Positions 27,691 to 35,147 of a DNA stretch of 64,000 bases are shown here, piece after piece. Source of the DNA: CAZPXZ01 sp965219495 (lineage in GTDB: Bacteria > Pseudomonadota > Alphaproteobacteria > Rhodobacterales > CAZPXZ01); NCBI GenBank assembly GCA_965219495.1, contig OZ244777.1, positions 3,410,001-3,474,000 on the forward strand, read 5' to 3'. Position 1 is the first letter of the stretch. Each line of letters begins with the position of its first letter. Both the position numbers and the translations under genes were made by a program. Under the pieces are notes generated by a model. It was not told the DNA's origin, did not search any database, and saw only the letters and a program-made list of their open reading frames with translations.

Positions 27691-28800
27691 TTACGATCCT
27701 GGCCCGGCGCGACGTGGCTTCATCGGTGTGTCGAGACCAAATCGTTCATACGGTTGCTCGAAGGACGGGCCGTCGCTGACCCAGATCTCCCGCGCGTCGG
27801 CGTCGAGCACGATCGAACACAGCGTCTGCAACCAGGTCGCCTTGCCGGCAAGCGCCGGGTCCGGCGCTTTGCAAATCGAATTCTCTCCGTTCTCGATGTC
27901 GGCCAGCCAGCGTCCCACCTGCTCGCGGGCGATCGGATCGGGGAGGCGCACGAGCTGCCGCCACCGCTCCCCGCGCAGCAGACTGTCCTCGAATTCGCAG
28001 GTCTCATCCACCAGCCGGCAATGATTGGTGTGCCAGAACACGTCATCCTGCCCGAGCGCCCGTTCGAACACGCCCCGGGGCGTGGCCTCAAGGCACCAGC
28101 CGCCCGCTGGGTCGGACAGGAAGAAATTGATCGTGGCCTCGGGCGGGTTGTTGCGGATGGCGTCCCGGGCTCCCGCGAGGCTGTCGGCGGCCAGCGCCCG
28201 CCGGATCAGCGCGGCGAAGGGCACCTCCCCGGTGGCTCGCGTGGCGCTGCAGGAGAGTCCGGTCTCGATTGCCACGATGCCGTGTTCATTCAGCCCGAAC
28301 TTGCCCGGCTGGCCGCACTCCGTCACCACCAGGTAATCCGGCTGGTCGTCGCAGCGCGCCGTGATCACGGCGCGGAACGCCATCACCTCCGGCCGCCATT
28401 CCCAATTTACGCCGAGCAGCGTGTGACCGTCCTCCGAGCGGCGTGAGCCGACGAAAATGTTCGAACATTCCCCGAGCTTGAGATGCTCGAATGTGATCTC
28501 GTAGCGCGCCGTCAGCATCACCACATCGTGGAGATCCTGCCTGGAGCCCTCGGCGATGCCCTCCATTTCCTCCAGCACCGCCGGGCAGGCCGCCGCCAGC
28601 GGGTCGACAAACCGGCCCGCGCGTCGCCGGACCTCGGGCGGATCGATAGCGAGGTGGCGCCGGAACAGGTGACGATAGAATTCAACGGCCGTGGCGATGG
28701 GTTCGGCAAGCAGGCGACCGTGCTGTCTGCCACGTTCCCGGCTCGAACCGTTCAGTTCAATCCGATAGAGCCGGCCCGACACCGCGTTGGAGGCAGCCAT
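27691..28800 (-). CDS. C45-family peptidase / penicillin acyltransferase-like protein
   Basis: A 369-residue Ntn-hydrolase of the acyl-CoA:6-aminopenicillanic acid acyltransferase (C45) family. It starts MAASNAVSGRLYRIELNGSS; the GSSRERGRQHG segment and the LGVNWEW block are typical. C112 in LGECSNIF is the expected self-cleavage site and N-terminal nucleophile. Members hydrolyse amide bonds of acylated amino compounds. The ATG at 28800 has AAAGGA seven bases upstream and is preferred over 28833. It stands alone, divergent from the methylaspartate ammonia-lyase gene. Confidence 0.85.
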   Translation of the reverse strand: MAASNAVSGRLYRIELNGSSRERGRQHGRLLAEPIATAVEFYRHLFRRHLAIDPPEVRRRAGRFVDPLAAACPAVLEEMEGIAEGSRQDLHDVVMLTARYEITFEHLKLGECSNIFVGSRRSEDGHTLLGVNWEWRPEVMAFRAVITARCDDQPDYLVVTECGQPGKFGLNEHGIVAIETGLSCSATRATGEVPFAALIRRALAADSLAGARDAIRNNPPEATINFFLSDPAGGWCLEATPRGVFERALGQDDVFWHTNHCRLVDETCEFEDSLLRGERWRQLVRLPDPIAREQVGRWLADIENGENSICKAPDPALAGKATWLQTLCSIVLDADAREIWVSDGPSFEQPYERFGLDTPMKPRRAGPGS

Positions 28801-29193
28801 GGCGCGTTCCTTTCGCACGTCCGATGGAGGCAAGACTATACGAAACTCGTGCTACCCGATTAACCGGCACGGGTCACGGGTGATGATACGAGAACTTTCA
28901 GCGACCCCGTTGCGGATGGTTTTCCGTTCCCGGGGCAGGGCCTGGTTGAAGAACCCGAACACGGCCTCGGCAAACTGTCGGAAATCGGGATGGGGAAACC
29001 CGCCTGCCCGGCCTCTCGCCATGTCGGCGTTTGTTCATGCCACGGGAAATGAATCCGCGCCTGGATTGGGTCAACAGGAATCACCCGGTATCATCGAGCG
29101 GGACGAATTAGAGAATCCGGGCATGCATATCGAATTGTATTTCCGGCAATCGGCCGCGTGGAAGCGGAGCAGCAAAGCAGGCAGGAAACGAAG
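28801..29193. other. Intergenic region between divergent genes
   Basis: About 390 bases separating the C45 peptidase and methylaspartate ammonia-lyase genes. It must hold both promoters; I see no clear consensus boxes or other gene. Confidence 0.4.
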
Positions 29194-30423
29194 ATGCGCA
29201 TCAAGCAGATCCTGGTGGTGCCCGCCTGGGGCGGTTACTACAACGACGACCTGATGGCGATCGAAGCGGGCGCCGCGAAGGATGGGCTGTTCTACCTCGG
29301 GCCGCCCGTCACGCCCGGTTTCGACGAGATTCGCGAACCTGCCGAGGCGGCGTCCGTGGTCCTGGTGCTCGACAATGGCGCGGTCACCGTCGGAGACGCC
29401 CTGTCGGTCGCCTATTCGGGGGCTGGCGGTCGGCGCATTCGCTTCACGCGCGACCAGCAGGCGCCCCTGCTGCGACACTTCGCCTCGGCGCTGGAAGGCT
29501 GGGAGATCGGCGACTGGCGGGAGATGTGCGGCCGGGTCGAGGCGTTGCCGTCTCCCGGAGATGATTTTCACCGCAGCGCGGCCGAATACGGCCTCTCTCA
29601 GGCTCTGCTGCAGGCGGCCGCGCTTAGGGAGCACTGCACTGCGGCGGCGGTTGTGGCCCGGGCTTGCGACCGTCAGCCCGCCGTCCGCATGGTCCCGATC
29701 TACGTTCAGAGCGGCGACGATCGTCATATCGCGGTCGACAAGGCGATCGCCCGGCGGGCCGAGGTCCTGCCTCACGGTCTCATCAACACGGTCGATTTGA
29801 TCGGGCGCAACGGTGAGACGCTGATCGCCTACGTGGAGTGGATCGTCGAACGCATTCGGCGCTTCGCTCCCGGAGATTATCGGCCGGAGTTGCACTTCGA
29901 CACCTATGGACTGCTTGGTCATGTCTTTTCCAACGACCCGGCGGTCATCGCGCGCTATGTCGCGTCCTTGGCCGAGGCCGCTTCACCGCACCCGCTCTGC
30001 CTGGAGACCCCGGTCCTGCTGCACGACCGTGATGCCCAGATCGACAGTTTCGCCGCCATTCGCCGGGAGCTGAAGCGGTCGGGCAGCTCGGCGAACCTGA
30101 TCGTCGACGAATGGGCCAACACCGCCGGCGACATCGAGGCCTTCGTTGCCGCCGAGGCCGCCGACATGGTCAACGTCAAGTCGCCTGATCTGGGGTCCCT
30201 GACCCGTACCGTCCAGGCAATCCGCCAGTGCTGGGAGGGTGGCGTGCGCCCAATTCTTGGCGGTTCCTGCACGGACACCGACGTATCAGCGCGCGCGATA
30301 GCGAACGTGGCGCTAGGCGCAGGTCCGGCATGGGTGCTCGCGCGACCCGGCATGGGAATCGATGAGGGTTTCCAGATCGTCCACAACGAAATGCGCCGGG
30401 TGCTCGCCCTCCTTCACTCCTGA
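29194..30423 (+). CDS. mal: Methylaspartate ammonia-lyase
   Basis: A 409-residue enolase-superfamily enzyme that removes ammonia from L-threo-3-methylaspartate to give mesaconate, used in glutamate fermentation and methylaspartate routes. Landmarks: VPAWGGYYNDDLMAIEAGA at the N-terminus, LHFDTYGLLGHVF, LIVDEWANT and NVKSPDLGSLTRTVQAI, whose lysine matches the catalytic base. It starts at ATG 29194 with AGGAAA upstream. No glutamate mutase genes are nearby, so the pathway context is missing; a related substrate is possible. Confidence 0.9.
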   Translation: MRIKQILVVPAWGGYYNDDLMAIEAGAAKDGLFYLGPPVTPGFDEIREPAEAASVVLVLDNGAVTVGDALSVAYSGAGGRRIRFTRDQQAPLLRHFASALEGWEIGDWREMCGRVEALPSPGDDFHRSAAEYGLSQALLQAAALREHCTAAAVVARACDRQPAVRMVPIYVQSGDDRHIAVDKAIARRAEVLPHGLINTVDLIGRNGETLIAYVEWIVERIRRFAPGDYRPELHFDTYGLLGHVFSNDPAVIARYVASLAEAASPHPLCLETPVLLHDRDAQIDSFAAIRRELKRSGSSANLIVDEWANTAGDIEAFVAAEAADMVNVKSPDLGSLTRTVQAIRQCWEGGVRPILGGSCTDTDVSARAIANVALGAGPAWVLARPGMGIDEGFQIVHNEMRRVLALLHS

Positions 30424-30790
30424 GCAGGCTGCGGAGAGCAAATCCGCGACGCCATTCGGGCGAAGGCGGGAGACCTCGAGCCCCTGCATTCCCTTTCTCT
30501 ACGGACTCAAGCTCTCACTAGTTGTCGTGACCGAAACCTGAGCCATCCCCAATCAAGGGTGTGCCAAACCGGACTCCGCGAGTTGAGGACGTTCCCACCC
30601 GCGAGAAACGATGGTCGGCGGGACGCGGAGGCTGTCGCACGCGCGGGTCGAGCCATCAACGCCCGACTGCCCACCGAAAGTACGAACGATCGATCTTCAC
30701 CCCTTGTGAACCCGAACCGATCGGACCAATGGGTGATGGTCCTTCCGGTGCATCCACGAGACAGTGCCATTCATCGGCAGCGAGTCCAGA
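30424..30790. other. No recognisable gene
   Basis: About 370 bases between the lyase and the right fragment of the split P-loop gene. Open frames on both strands are not credible. Confidence 0.4.
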
Positions 30791-31095
30791 CTAGCAGGAG
30801 AGAATCAGATTACGATACTTGGCCCATCCATATATGAACTCCCGAATCTCGCGAACACGTTCATGTGCATCGGTTTTTCCATCACGGATTGTGAATGTTG
30901 ATGGTTGCAAGAGAGCTTCGTTCACGATGTCCAAATGATCGTCCATCTGGTGGGGGTCACGAAATCCGGGATTAAGCCATTGAATGTACATGTGGAAATC
31001 GTGTTCTATGAGATAGTTCAGTGTCTTGCGGACTTCCTTGGTGTATCGCAAGGAACACAGTACAATACGACAATCTTGTGATCCTAGAATGTCTC
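30791..31095 (-). pseudogene. 3' part of a P-loop protein gene split by a transposon
   Basis: Minus-strand codons from the target duplication onward read DILGSQDCRIVLCSLRYT, then HMYIQWLNPGF, and end REFIYGWAKYRNLILSC before a TAG. The missing 5' part (Walker A included) lies at 36989-37183. Joining the two at the 8-bp duplication gives one continuous 163-residue frame. The frame open to 31165 includes transposon-end sequence and is misleading. The family (small nucleotide-binding proteins with GNRDSGKS) is known to me only as uncharacterised. Confidence 0.8.
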
Positions 31096-31120
31096 GGGGA
31101 TTATATACAATAGTAACCAA
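31088..31120. repeat. Left target duplication and terminal inverted repeat of the outer transposon
   Basis: AATGTCTC (31088-31095) is followed by the inverted repeat beginning GGGGATTATATACAATAGTA at 31096 and ending ACCAA at 31120. The repeat matches the reconstructed right end over 25 bases without mismatch. Confidence 0.9.
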
Positions 31121-31204
31121 GGGCCGGAAGAAAATCCGCAGAAGACCTAATGATAGTGAAAGCACAGCGTGGAGTTGTCGCTGAAATACGGCGCTTGCTA
31201 TTGC

Positions 31205-31242
31205 TATAATTGGTCGTAATATCGCAATGATATTACGACCAA
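31205..31242 (+). promoter_or_regulatory. hicBA promoter/operator: -10 box and perfect palindrome
   Basis: TATAAT at 31205-31210 abuts a perfect 14-base inverted repeat, TTGGTCGTAATATC (31210-31223) and GATATTACGACCAA (31229-31242), separated by GCAAT. It lies 35 bases before hicB. HicB proteins commonly repress their own operon, so this is a likely operator. No good -35 box is visible. Confidence 0.6.
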
Positions 31243-31276
31243 TTTATCCAATACGCATAGGCAGAACCGGGGGGAA

Positions 31277-31546
31277 ATGAGGATGAGTTCGACGAAGACA
31301 GGCGCCCACGAAGATTATGTGGCGATCCGCTGGGACGATGATGCTCAAGTGTTCTATGTTGCGCAAACCAGCGTTCCGGGTCTGAATGCTGAGGCCAAAT
31401 CCGTAGAAGTGATGTTCGATGTTCTCCGACAACTCATTCCCGAACTACTGACGGAAAACCAACCTTCTCTGGCTCTCGACGAAATACCCTTTTCTGTGAT
31501 CTTTGATCAGATGCGATTTGGGAGAAATCAAACAGTCCATGCGTAA
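31277..31546 (+). CDS. hicB: HicB-like antitoxin (DUF1902 type)
   Basis: An 89-residue protein with the DUF1902 pattern: EDYVAIRWDDDAQVFYVAQT, SVPGLNAEAKSVEVMFDVLR and LIPELL. It should neutralise the HicA toxin encoded next, with which it overlaps by one base (TAATG). A GGGGGG run serves the second ATG (31283) better than the first, so the protein may begin MSSTKTG. It is a passenger of the outer transposon. It lacks an obvious DNA-binding tail, so the repressor function is inferred from the palindrome upstream. Confidence 0.8.
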   Translation: MRMSSTKTGAHEDYVAIRWDDDAQVFYVAQTSVPGLNAEAKSVEVMFDVLRQLIPELLTENQPSLALDEIPFSVIFDQMRFGRNQTVHA

Positions 31547-31743
31547 TGGCAGACTATTACAAGGAAGTTGTGAAATTATTGCGCGACAAAGCACAAGCGT
31601 ATCCAGTGCGATCCGGAAAAGGATCGCACCAAATATGGTACAGCCCGCAATCTCACAAGACGATCTCGATTCCGAAGAATCTTCGGAGCCGTTTCACGGC
31701 GAACAAATGTCTGCGTGACGCAGGTCTGACCGATGTAGTATGA
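31546..31743 (+). CDS. hicA: HicA-family mRNA interferase toxin
   Basis: A 65-residue HicA: MADYYKEVVKLLRDKAQAY, then GKGSHQIWYSP with the catalytic histidine in the G-S-H motif, and SIPKNLRSRFTANKCLRDAG. HicA cleaves mRNA on or off the ribosome and is held by HicB. Translated from the overlap TAATG with hicB. The pair probably stabilises the transposon. Confidence 0.85.
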   Translation: MADYYKEVVKLLRDKAQAYPVRSGKGSHQIWYSPQSHKTISIPKNLRSRFTANKCLRDAGLTDVV

Positions 31744-31747
31744 TCCT

Positions 31748-31918
31748 CTAGGTTAACCAGCACAGATCCTCGATAAGTTTCAAAGATTCAACCAACGTTT
31801 CGCCTCGATCCAAAACGCCATGAATCTGGCCTCGGCGAACATCCCACGATTTCTGAATTCGACTTGCGGTATCCATCAGGACCGTAGTGAAACGTTGTTC
31901 CTGTTCTTTCTCAATCAT
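31748..31918 (-). CDS. 56-residue protein of unknown function, transposon passenger
   Basis: Minus-strand frame starting MIEKEQEQRFTTVLMDTASR and ending LIEDLCWLT. Its ATG overlaps the stop of the 64-codon gene upstream (ATGA), good evidence that both are real and coupled. The composition looks like a small helical protein. It converges on hicA with four bases between the stops. I do not recognise the family. Confidence 0.6.
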   Translation of the reverse strand: MIEKEQEQRFTTVLMDTASRIQKSWDVRRGQIHGVLDRGETLVESLKLIEDLCWLT

Positions 31919-32105
31919 GGCTGTTCCGTTTCAGATATTTCCAATCTTCAGCGCGCCGTGACGGCGTGTTCAGAACCGCCTTGGCGATGTTCTCAATGGT
32001 GTCTGGAATCGGTTCCGGCATGGGACGTGGTGGCCGACCGACTGGGCGCTTTTCAGGCCGCAAGTCCTTGTCATTAAGGCGGTTTCTATTTGACACTGTT
32101 TGCAC
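31911..32105 (-). CDS. Small protein with proline-rich motif, transposon passenger
   Basis: A 64-codon frame. The central KRPVGRPPRPMPEPIPDTIE followed by NIAKAVLN resembles short proteins found in phage and integrated elements (pattern GRP.....PEPIPDTPENVARA). The AT-hook-like GRPPRP could touch DNA. The stop overlaps the 56-residue gene. The start used is at 32105; a shorter form is possible. Function unknown. Confidence 0.6.
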   Translation of the reverse strand: MQTVSNRNRLNDKDLRPEKRPVGRPPRPMPEPIPDTIENIAKAVLNTPSRRAEDWKYLKRNSHD

Positions 32106-32312
32106 GTCCCGTATTAAGGAATCCAGCGTCTCATCCTAAGATGGTGCGACCGGCGCCACCGTGGTGAAACGGTAAACACGGGCGTCTCCCAAACGACCCG
32201 GGATCTGTTGCCCAAAACCAAGGGGATTATATCGGATAGTGCCCGTATAGGGGTTGATGATTCAGGCACCATTTATTAAAATCGGTCCAAGTCAACGGAT
32301 TAGGAAGTGGAG

Positions 32313-33287
32313 ATGGCCCACAAGGCACCTGGCAAGCACTACCGCCAAGGTATGACCCTTATCGAGGCGATGCGGATGTTCGCGGACAATGCGGCGGCCG
32401 AAGCGTGGTTCGTTAAGGTCCGCTGGCCGACCGGCCCGGCTTGCCCGTATTGTGGCTCCGTCAACGTTCTCAGTGGTGCAAAGCACAAGACCATGCCCTA
32501 TCGGTGCCGTGAGAAGGAATGCCGCAAACGATTCAGTGTCCGGACCGGAACCGTCATGGAAGCGTCGAACATCCCCTATCAGAAATGGGCGCTCGCGGTC
32601 TATCTCTTCATGACGAGCCTGAAGTCGGTTTCGTCCATGAAGTTGCATCGGGATCTCGGGGTGACACAGAAGACCGCTTGGCACCTGGCACACCGGCTGC
32701 GCAAGGCGTTTGAGAGTGAAAGCGGGTTGTTCGCTGGCCCGGTCGAGGTGGATGAAACCTACATGGGCGGCAAGCGCAAGAACATGCCGAAGTCGAAGCG
32801 CGAAGAGCTCACCGGCCGCGGGGCCGTGGGCAAGACCGCCGTCGTTGGTGCGAAAGACCGGACCACAAACCAAGTACGAGCCCGAGCAGTCGAGTCCACT
32901 AACAAGGCCACCATCCACGGCTTCGTCGCCGATCACACGGCCCTGGACGCCACGGTCTACACTGACGATGCGTTGGTCTACGAAACCCTTCCGAATCCAC
33001 ACAAGGCCGTCAACCACAGCGCTCAGGAGTATGTTCGTGGCGACGTGCATACCAACGGCATGGAGAGCTTCTGGTCGATGCTCAAGCGCGCTTATCAGGG
33101 GACCTTCCACAAGATGAGCGAAAAGCATCTCGACCGGTACGTGAGGGAGTTTGCGGGCAAGCACAGTGTGCGAGACATGGACACCCTCGACATCATGGGC
33201 GCGATCGTCCTCGGAATGGACGGCAAGCGCCTGAAGTACACACAACTCATCGCCGACAACGGCCTTGATTCAGGAGCGCGGGCATGA
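32313..33287 (+). CDS. IS1595-family (ISXO2-like) transposase
   Basis: A 324-residue transposase. N-terminal zinc ribbon: CPYCGSVNVL and YRCREKECRKRF. The catalytic core follows: GPVEVDETYMGGKRKN (first Asp), DATVYTDDALVY (second Asp) and HTNGMESFWSMLKR, where the third acidic site lies. The ATG at 32313 has AGGAAG five bases upstream; a GTG at 32307 is less likely. It appears intact, so the element may still move. Confidence 0.93.
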   Translation: MAHKAPGKHYRQGMTLIEAMRMFADNAAAEAWFVKVRWPTGPACPYCGSVNVLSGAKHKTMPYRCREKECRKRFSVRTGTVMEASNIPYQKWALAVYLFMTSLKSVSSMKLHRDLGVTQKTAWHLAHRLRKAFESESGLFAGPVEVDETYMGGKRKNMPKSKREELTGRGAVGKTAVVGAKDRTTNQVRARAVESTNKATIHGFVADHTALDATVYTDDALVYETLPNPHKAVNHSAQEYVRGDVHTNGMESFWSMLKRAYQGTFHKMSEKHLDRYVREFAGKHSVRDMDTLDIMGAIVLGMDGKRLKYTQLIADNGLDSGARA

Positions 33288-33347
33288 ATCGGCGCCCAAC
33301 AAAGAGCGGCATCATCTCGGCCTTTGCTGGCTGCATGGGAGGCTGAT

Positions 33348-33539
33348 GTGACTGAACGACGCAAGAGGCCGCCGCGCCGTGTGGAGGTTGTGAAGTCGTC
33401 CTACCAGCCGTCCAAGGCAGATATGAAGAAGGAAATCGACGTGAGCCACCTGGAGGGGAAGACGGCGGACGATCTGGCTCGGATGCTCACGGCCCCGGTG
33501 GCGATGGTGCGTACGCCACGCCCGCCCCGGAGCCGGTGA
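33348..33539 (+). CDS. Small IS1595 accessory protein
   Basis: A 63-residue basic protein starting (GTG) VTERRKRPPRRVEVVKSSYQ and continuing PSKADMKKEIDVSHLEG. Similar small proteins follow transposases or sit in mobile modules; the role is unknown. GGGAGG lies upstream of the GTG. It ends inside the IS about 30 bases before the right inverted repeat. Confidence 0.6.
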   Translation: MTERRKRPPRRVEVVKSSYQPSKADMKKEIDVSHLEGKTADDLARMLTAPVAMVRTPRPPRSR

Positions 33540-34614
33540 CGGGTGCTGTGGGCACTATCCGATATAATCCCCAAAACCAACATCCCTTGCGGGTTCGAAT
33601 CCGGTCGGCGGCACCAGTCATATGTTCTACACGAGGACACGACACCATACCAATCGCTTGTTTTCGCCCTGTCAAACACGTCAAATCTTTGTAGCGCAAC
33701 CGCTTTCCGATCATCGCCTTGGCCATCCCCGCCATCTGGTCAAGAGTGTCTTGGCTACGGTTGTTCTGCCGTCCGGAGAACTCCGTGACGTACCGGTGCA
33801 GATGCTTCGCGGACATTTGATGATACGTCCCTTGATAACCTCGCTTGAGCATTGACCAGAAGGACTCGATGCCGTTCGTATGGGCGTTGCCCCTGACATA
33901 CTCGCCCGCGCCATGGTTGACGCTGCTATGGTCGAAGGGCATTCCCTTGTATGCCTTGTTATCGTCCGTGTAGACGGTTGCGCCACTGGCAACTCGTTCT
34001 GACACAAAGCTATGGAGCGTGGGCTTGTCGGTGGCCTCGATAACCGTTGCGCTTACGCTCTTGGTGGCTCGGTCTTTCGCGCCGGCTACGATACTCTTGC
34101 CCACCGTTCCGCGCCCGGTCAGATCGGCGCGCTTGTGCTTGGGCATGTTCTTGCGCTTGCCGCCAATTGCCGTTTCGTCTACCTCAACCGGCCCTGGGAA
34201 CGGTGGCTTGGCGCTATCGGTCCACACTTCGCGGATGCGATGAGCCAGATGCCAAGCGGACTTTTGTGTAATGCCGAAGTCACGATGCAGCTTCATGCTG
34301 GATTGGCCCTTGAGTCCAGTCTGCAAGAGATACATGGCCAGTGTCCAAACCTGATAGCCAAGATTGGATCCTTCCATGACGCAACCTGTCTTGACCGAGA
34401 AATACTTTCGGCAATCGCGGCAACGGTGCGGCATGGTAGGATGCGTGGTTCCCGAATAAACGTTCAGAGAACCGCAACGCGGGCAATAAATCGTGTCTCC
34501 CCACCGCTGCTCTTCGAACCACTTTTCGGCGGTCTCGTTATCAGGAAACATGCGCATTGCGCCCATCAAGGTAAGCCCCTTGCAAAACGATTTTCCCGGT
34601 GCTGTCTGTGCCAT
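33487..34614 (-). CDS. IS1595-family transposase of the outer transposon
   Basis: Zinc ribbon CPRCGSLNVY and HRCRDCRKYF; catalytic blocks GPVEVDETAIGGKRKN, GATVYTDDNKAYK and HTNGIESFWSMLKRGYQ. Of the 375 codons, the first ~310 are family-like; the tail reads antisense through the tRNA-like gene (GAADRIRTRKG) and into the neighbouring IS. Before that IS arrived, the frame would have continued ~29 codons through the rest of the tRNA-like gene. It has its own promoter and AAGGGAA in front of the ATG. About half identical by eye to the 32.3 kb transposase, so they are different elements. Confidence 0.88.
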   Translation of the reverse strand: MAQTAPGKSFCKGLTLMGAMRMFPDNETAEKWFEEQRWGDTIYCPRCGSLNVYSGTTHPTMPHRCRDCRKYFSVKTGCVMEGSNLGYQVWTLAMYLLQTGLKGQSSMKLHRDFGITQKSAWHLAHRIREVWTDSAKPPFPGPVEVDETAIGGKRKNMPKHKRADLTGRGTVGKSIVAGAKDRATKSVSATVIEATDKPTLHSFVSERVASGATVYTDDNKAYKGMPFDHSSVNHGAGEYVRGNAHTNGIESFWSMLKRGYQGTYHQMSAKHLHRYVTEFSGRQNNRSQDTLDQMAGMAKAMIGKRLRYKDLTCLTGRKQAIGMVSCPRVEHMTGAADRIRTRKGCWFWGLYRIVPTAPVTGSGAGVAYAPSPPGP

Positions 34615-34637
34615 CTTGCATTCCCTTCGATAAAGGG

Positions 34638-34666
34638 ACTATAGTAACCATGCGCCAGAATTGCAA
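34638..34666 (-). promoter_or_regulatory. Promoter of the outer transposase
   Basis: Minus strand: -35 TTGCAA (34661-34666), 17-base spacer, -10 TATAGT (34638-34643), 24 bases before the transposase ATG. Confidence 0.6.
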
Positions 34667-34744
34667 GGGGTGGTCTGCGTGCGCTCTCTTGCAGGATATA
34701 GCGGAACGAAGTAGCATCCCACACGACATATGCCACTAAATGCG

Positions 34745-34774
34745 AAAAGCCGGGCGTACCACAACCCGGCTTTT
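34745..34774. terminator. Bidirectional factor-independent terminator
   Basis: AAAAGCCGGG, ten-base loop, CCCGGCTTTT: a perfect 10-base stem with A and T runs on both sides. It insulates the transposase from the right-hand end of the transposon. Confidence 0.75.
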
Positions 34775-34889
34775 CAAAGAAAGTGGCACCGCGTTTACAT
34801 TAGAGAGCGCGGACCGAGAACAACATCGCGACCATTTTACTGGTTGTCGCGGCTCGGTTAAGCGTGCTCTCCGAAGAACGGAGGGCGTT

Positions 34890-35006
34890 ATGCCATATTA
34901 CGACAAGCCCCTACACACCAAGGCATCCTTGACACATCCATTCAGCTACACGGGCCTTGCGATCGATCCGCCCAAGCCATCTGCACCGCGCCGCTCGACT
35001 CCTTGA
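34890..35006 (+). CDS. 38-residue proline-rich peptide, transposon passenger
   Basis: Starts MPYYDKPLHTKASLTHPFSY with GGAGGG correctly spaced upstream, and ends RRSTP. No family recognised. The good ribosome-binding site is the main support; it could be a leader peptide for the next short frame. Confidence 0.35.
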   Translation: MPYYDKPLHTKASLTHPFSYTGLAIDPPKPSAPRRSTP

Positions 35007-35024
35007 CCACAAAAACAGCGCACG

Positions 35025-35126
35025 ATGACGACTAGAGATTTTGTGAAGCTGTGCACCAGCATTGGTAAGGCGATTGAACGCAACTTTGGACCAATGTTGG
35101 AGCTTAATCGAAGATTGTCCCAGTGA
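35025..35126 (+). CDS. 33-residue peptide next to the right transposon end
   Basis: Reads MTTRDFVKLCTSIGKAIERN to LELNRRLSQ, a plausible amphipathic helix, and stops four bases before the inverted repeat. Weak ribosome-binding site. Unknown function, low confidence. Confidence 0.3.
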   Translation: MTTRDFVKLCTSIGKAIERNFGPMLELNRRLSQ

Positions 35127-35130
35127 GATT

Positions 35131-35147
35131 GGTTACTATTGTATATA
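35131..35147. repeat. Right inverted repeat of outer transposon, inner part
   Basis: GGTTACTATTGTATATA, cut by the ISNCY insertion. The outer part, TATATAATCCCC, is at 36977-36988, followed by the target duplication AATGTCTC at 36989-36996. The rejoined sequence is the exact complement of the left repeat. Confidence 0.9.

Larger units (their letters stand above)
32222..33572 (+). mobile_element. Complete IS1595-family insertion sequence
   Basis: 1351 bases with perfect 23-base inverted ends (left GGGGATTATATCGGATAGTG then CCC; right its complement) and an 8-bp duplication AAAACCAA (32214-32221 and 33573-33580). It contains an ISXO2-like transposase and one small accessory gene. Inserted in the variable arm of the tRNA-like gene. 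Confidence 0.93.
32155..33616 (+). tRNA. tRNA-like gene with CCC anticodon and long variable arm, split by an IS
   Basis: The halves are 32155-32221 and 33573-33616, with an IS1595 element between and AAAACCAA duplicated. Rejoined (about 103 bases including an encoded CCA) it folds as follows. Acceptor GCCACCG/CGGCGGC has one A-C mismatch. The D stem is GTG/CAC with GG in the loop. The anticodon loop is CTCCCAA (anticodon CCC, glycine). The long variable arm is GGGAT-CT-GTTG/CAAC-ATCCC. The T arm GCGGG-TTCGAAT-CCGGT has one mismatch. A long variable arm is not expected for glycine. It could be a decayed or divergent mobile tRNA. As it stands it is interrupted and cannot function. Confidence 0.5.

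Noticed and set aside
33573..33616. Phage-type attachment site at a tRNA 3' end
   Set aside because: No integrase gene and the flanking duplication is the 8-bp product of IS1595 insertion.
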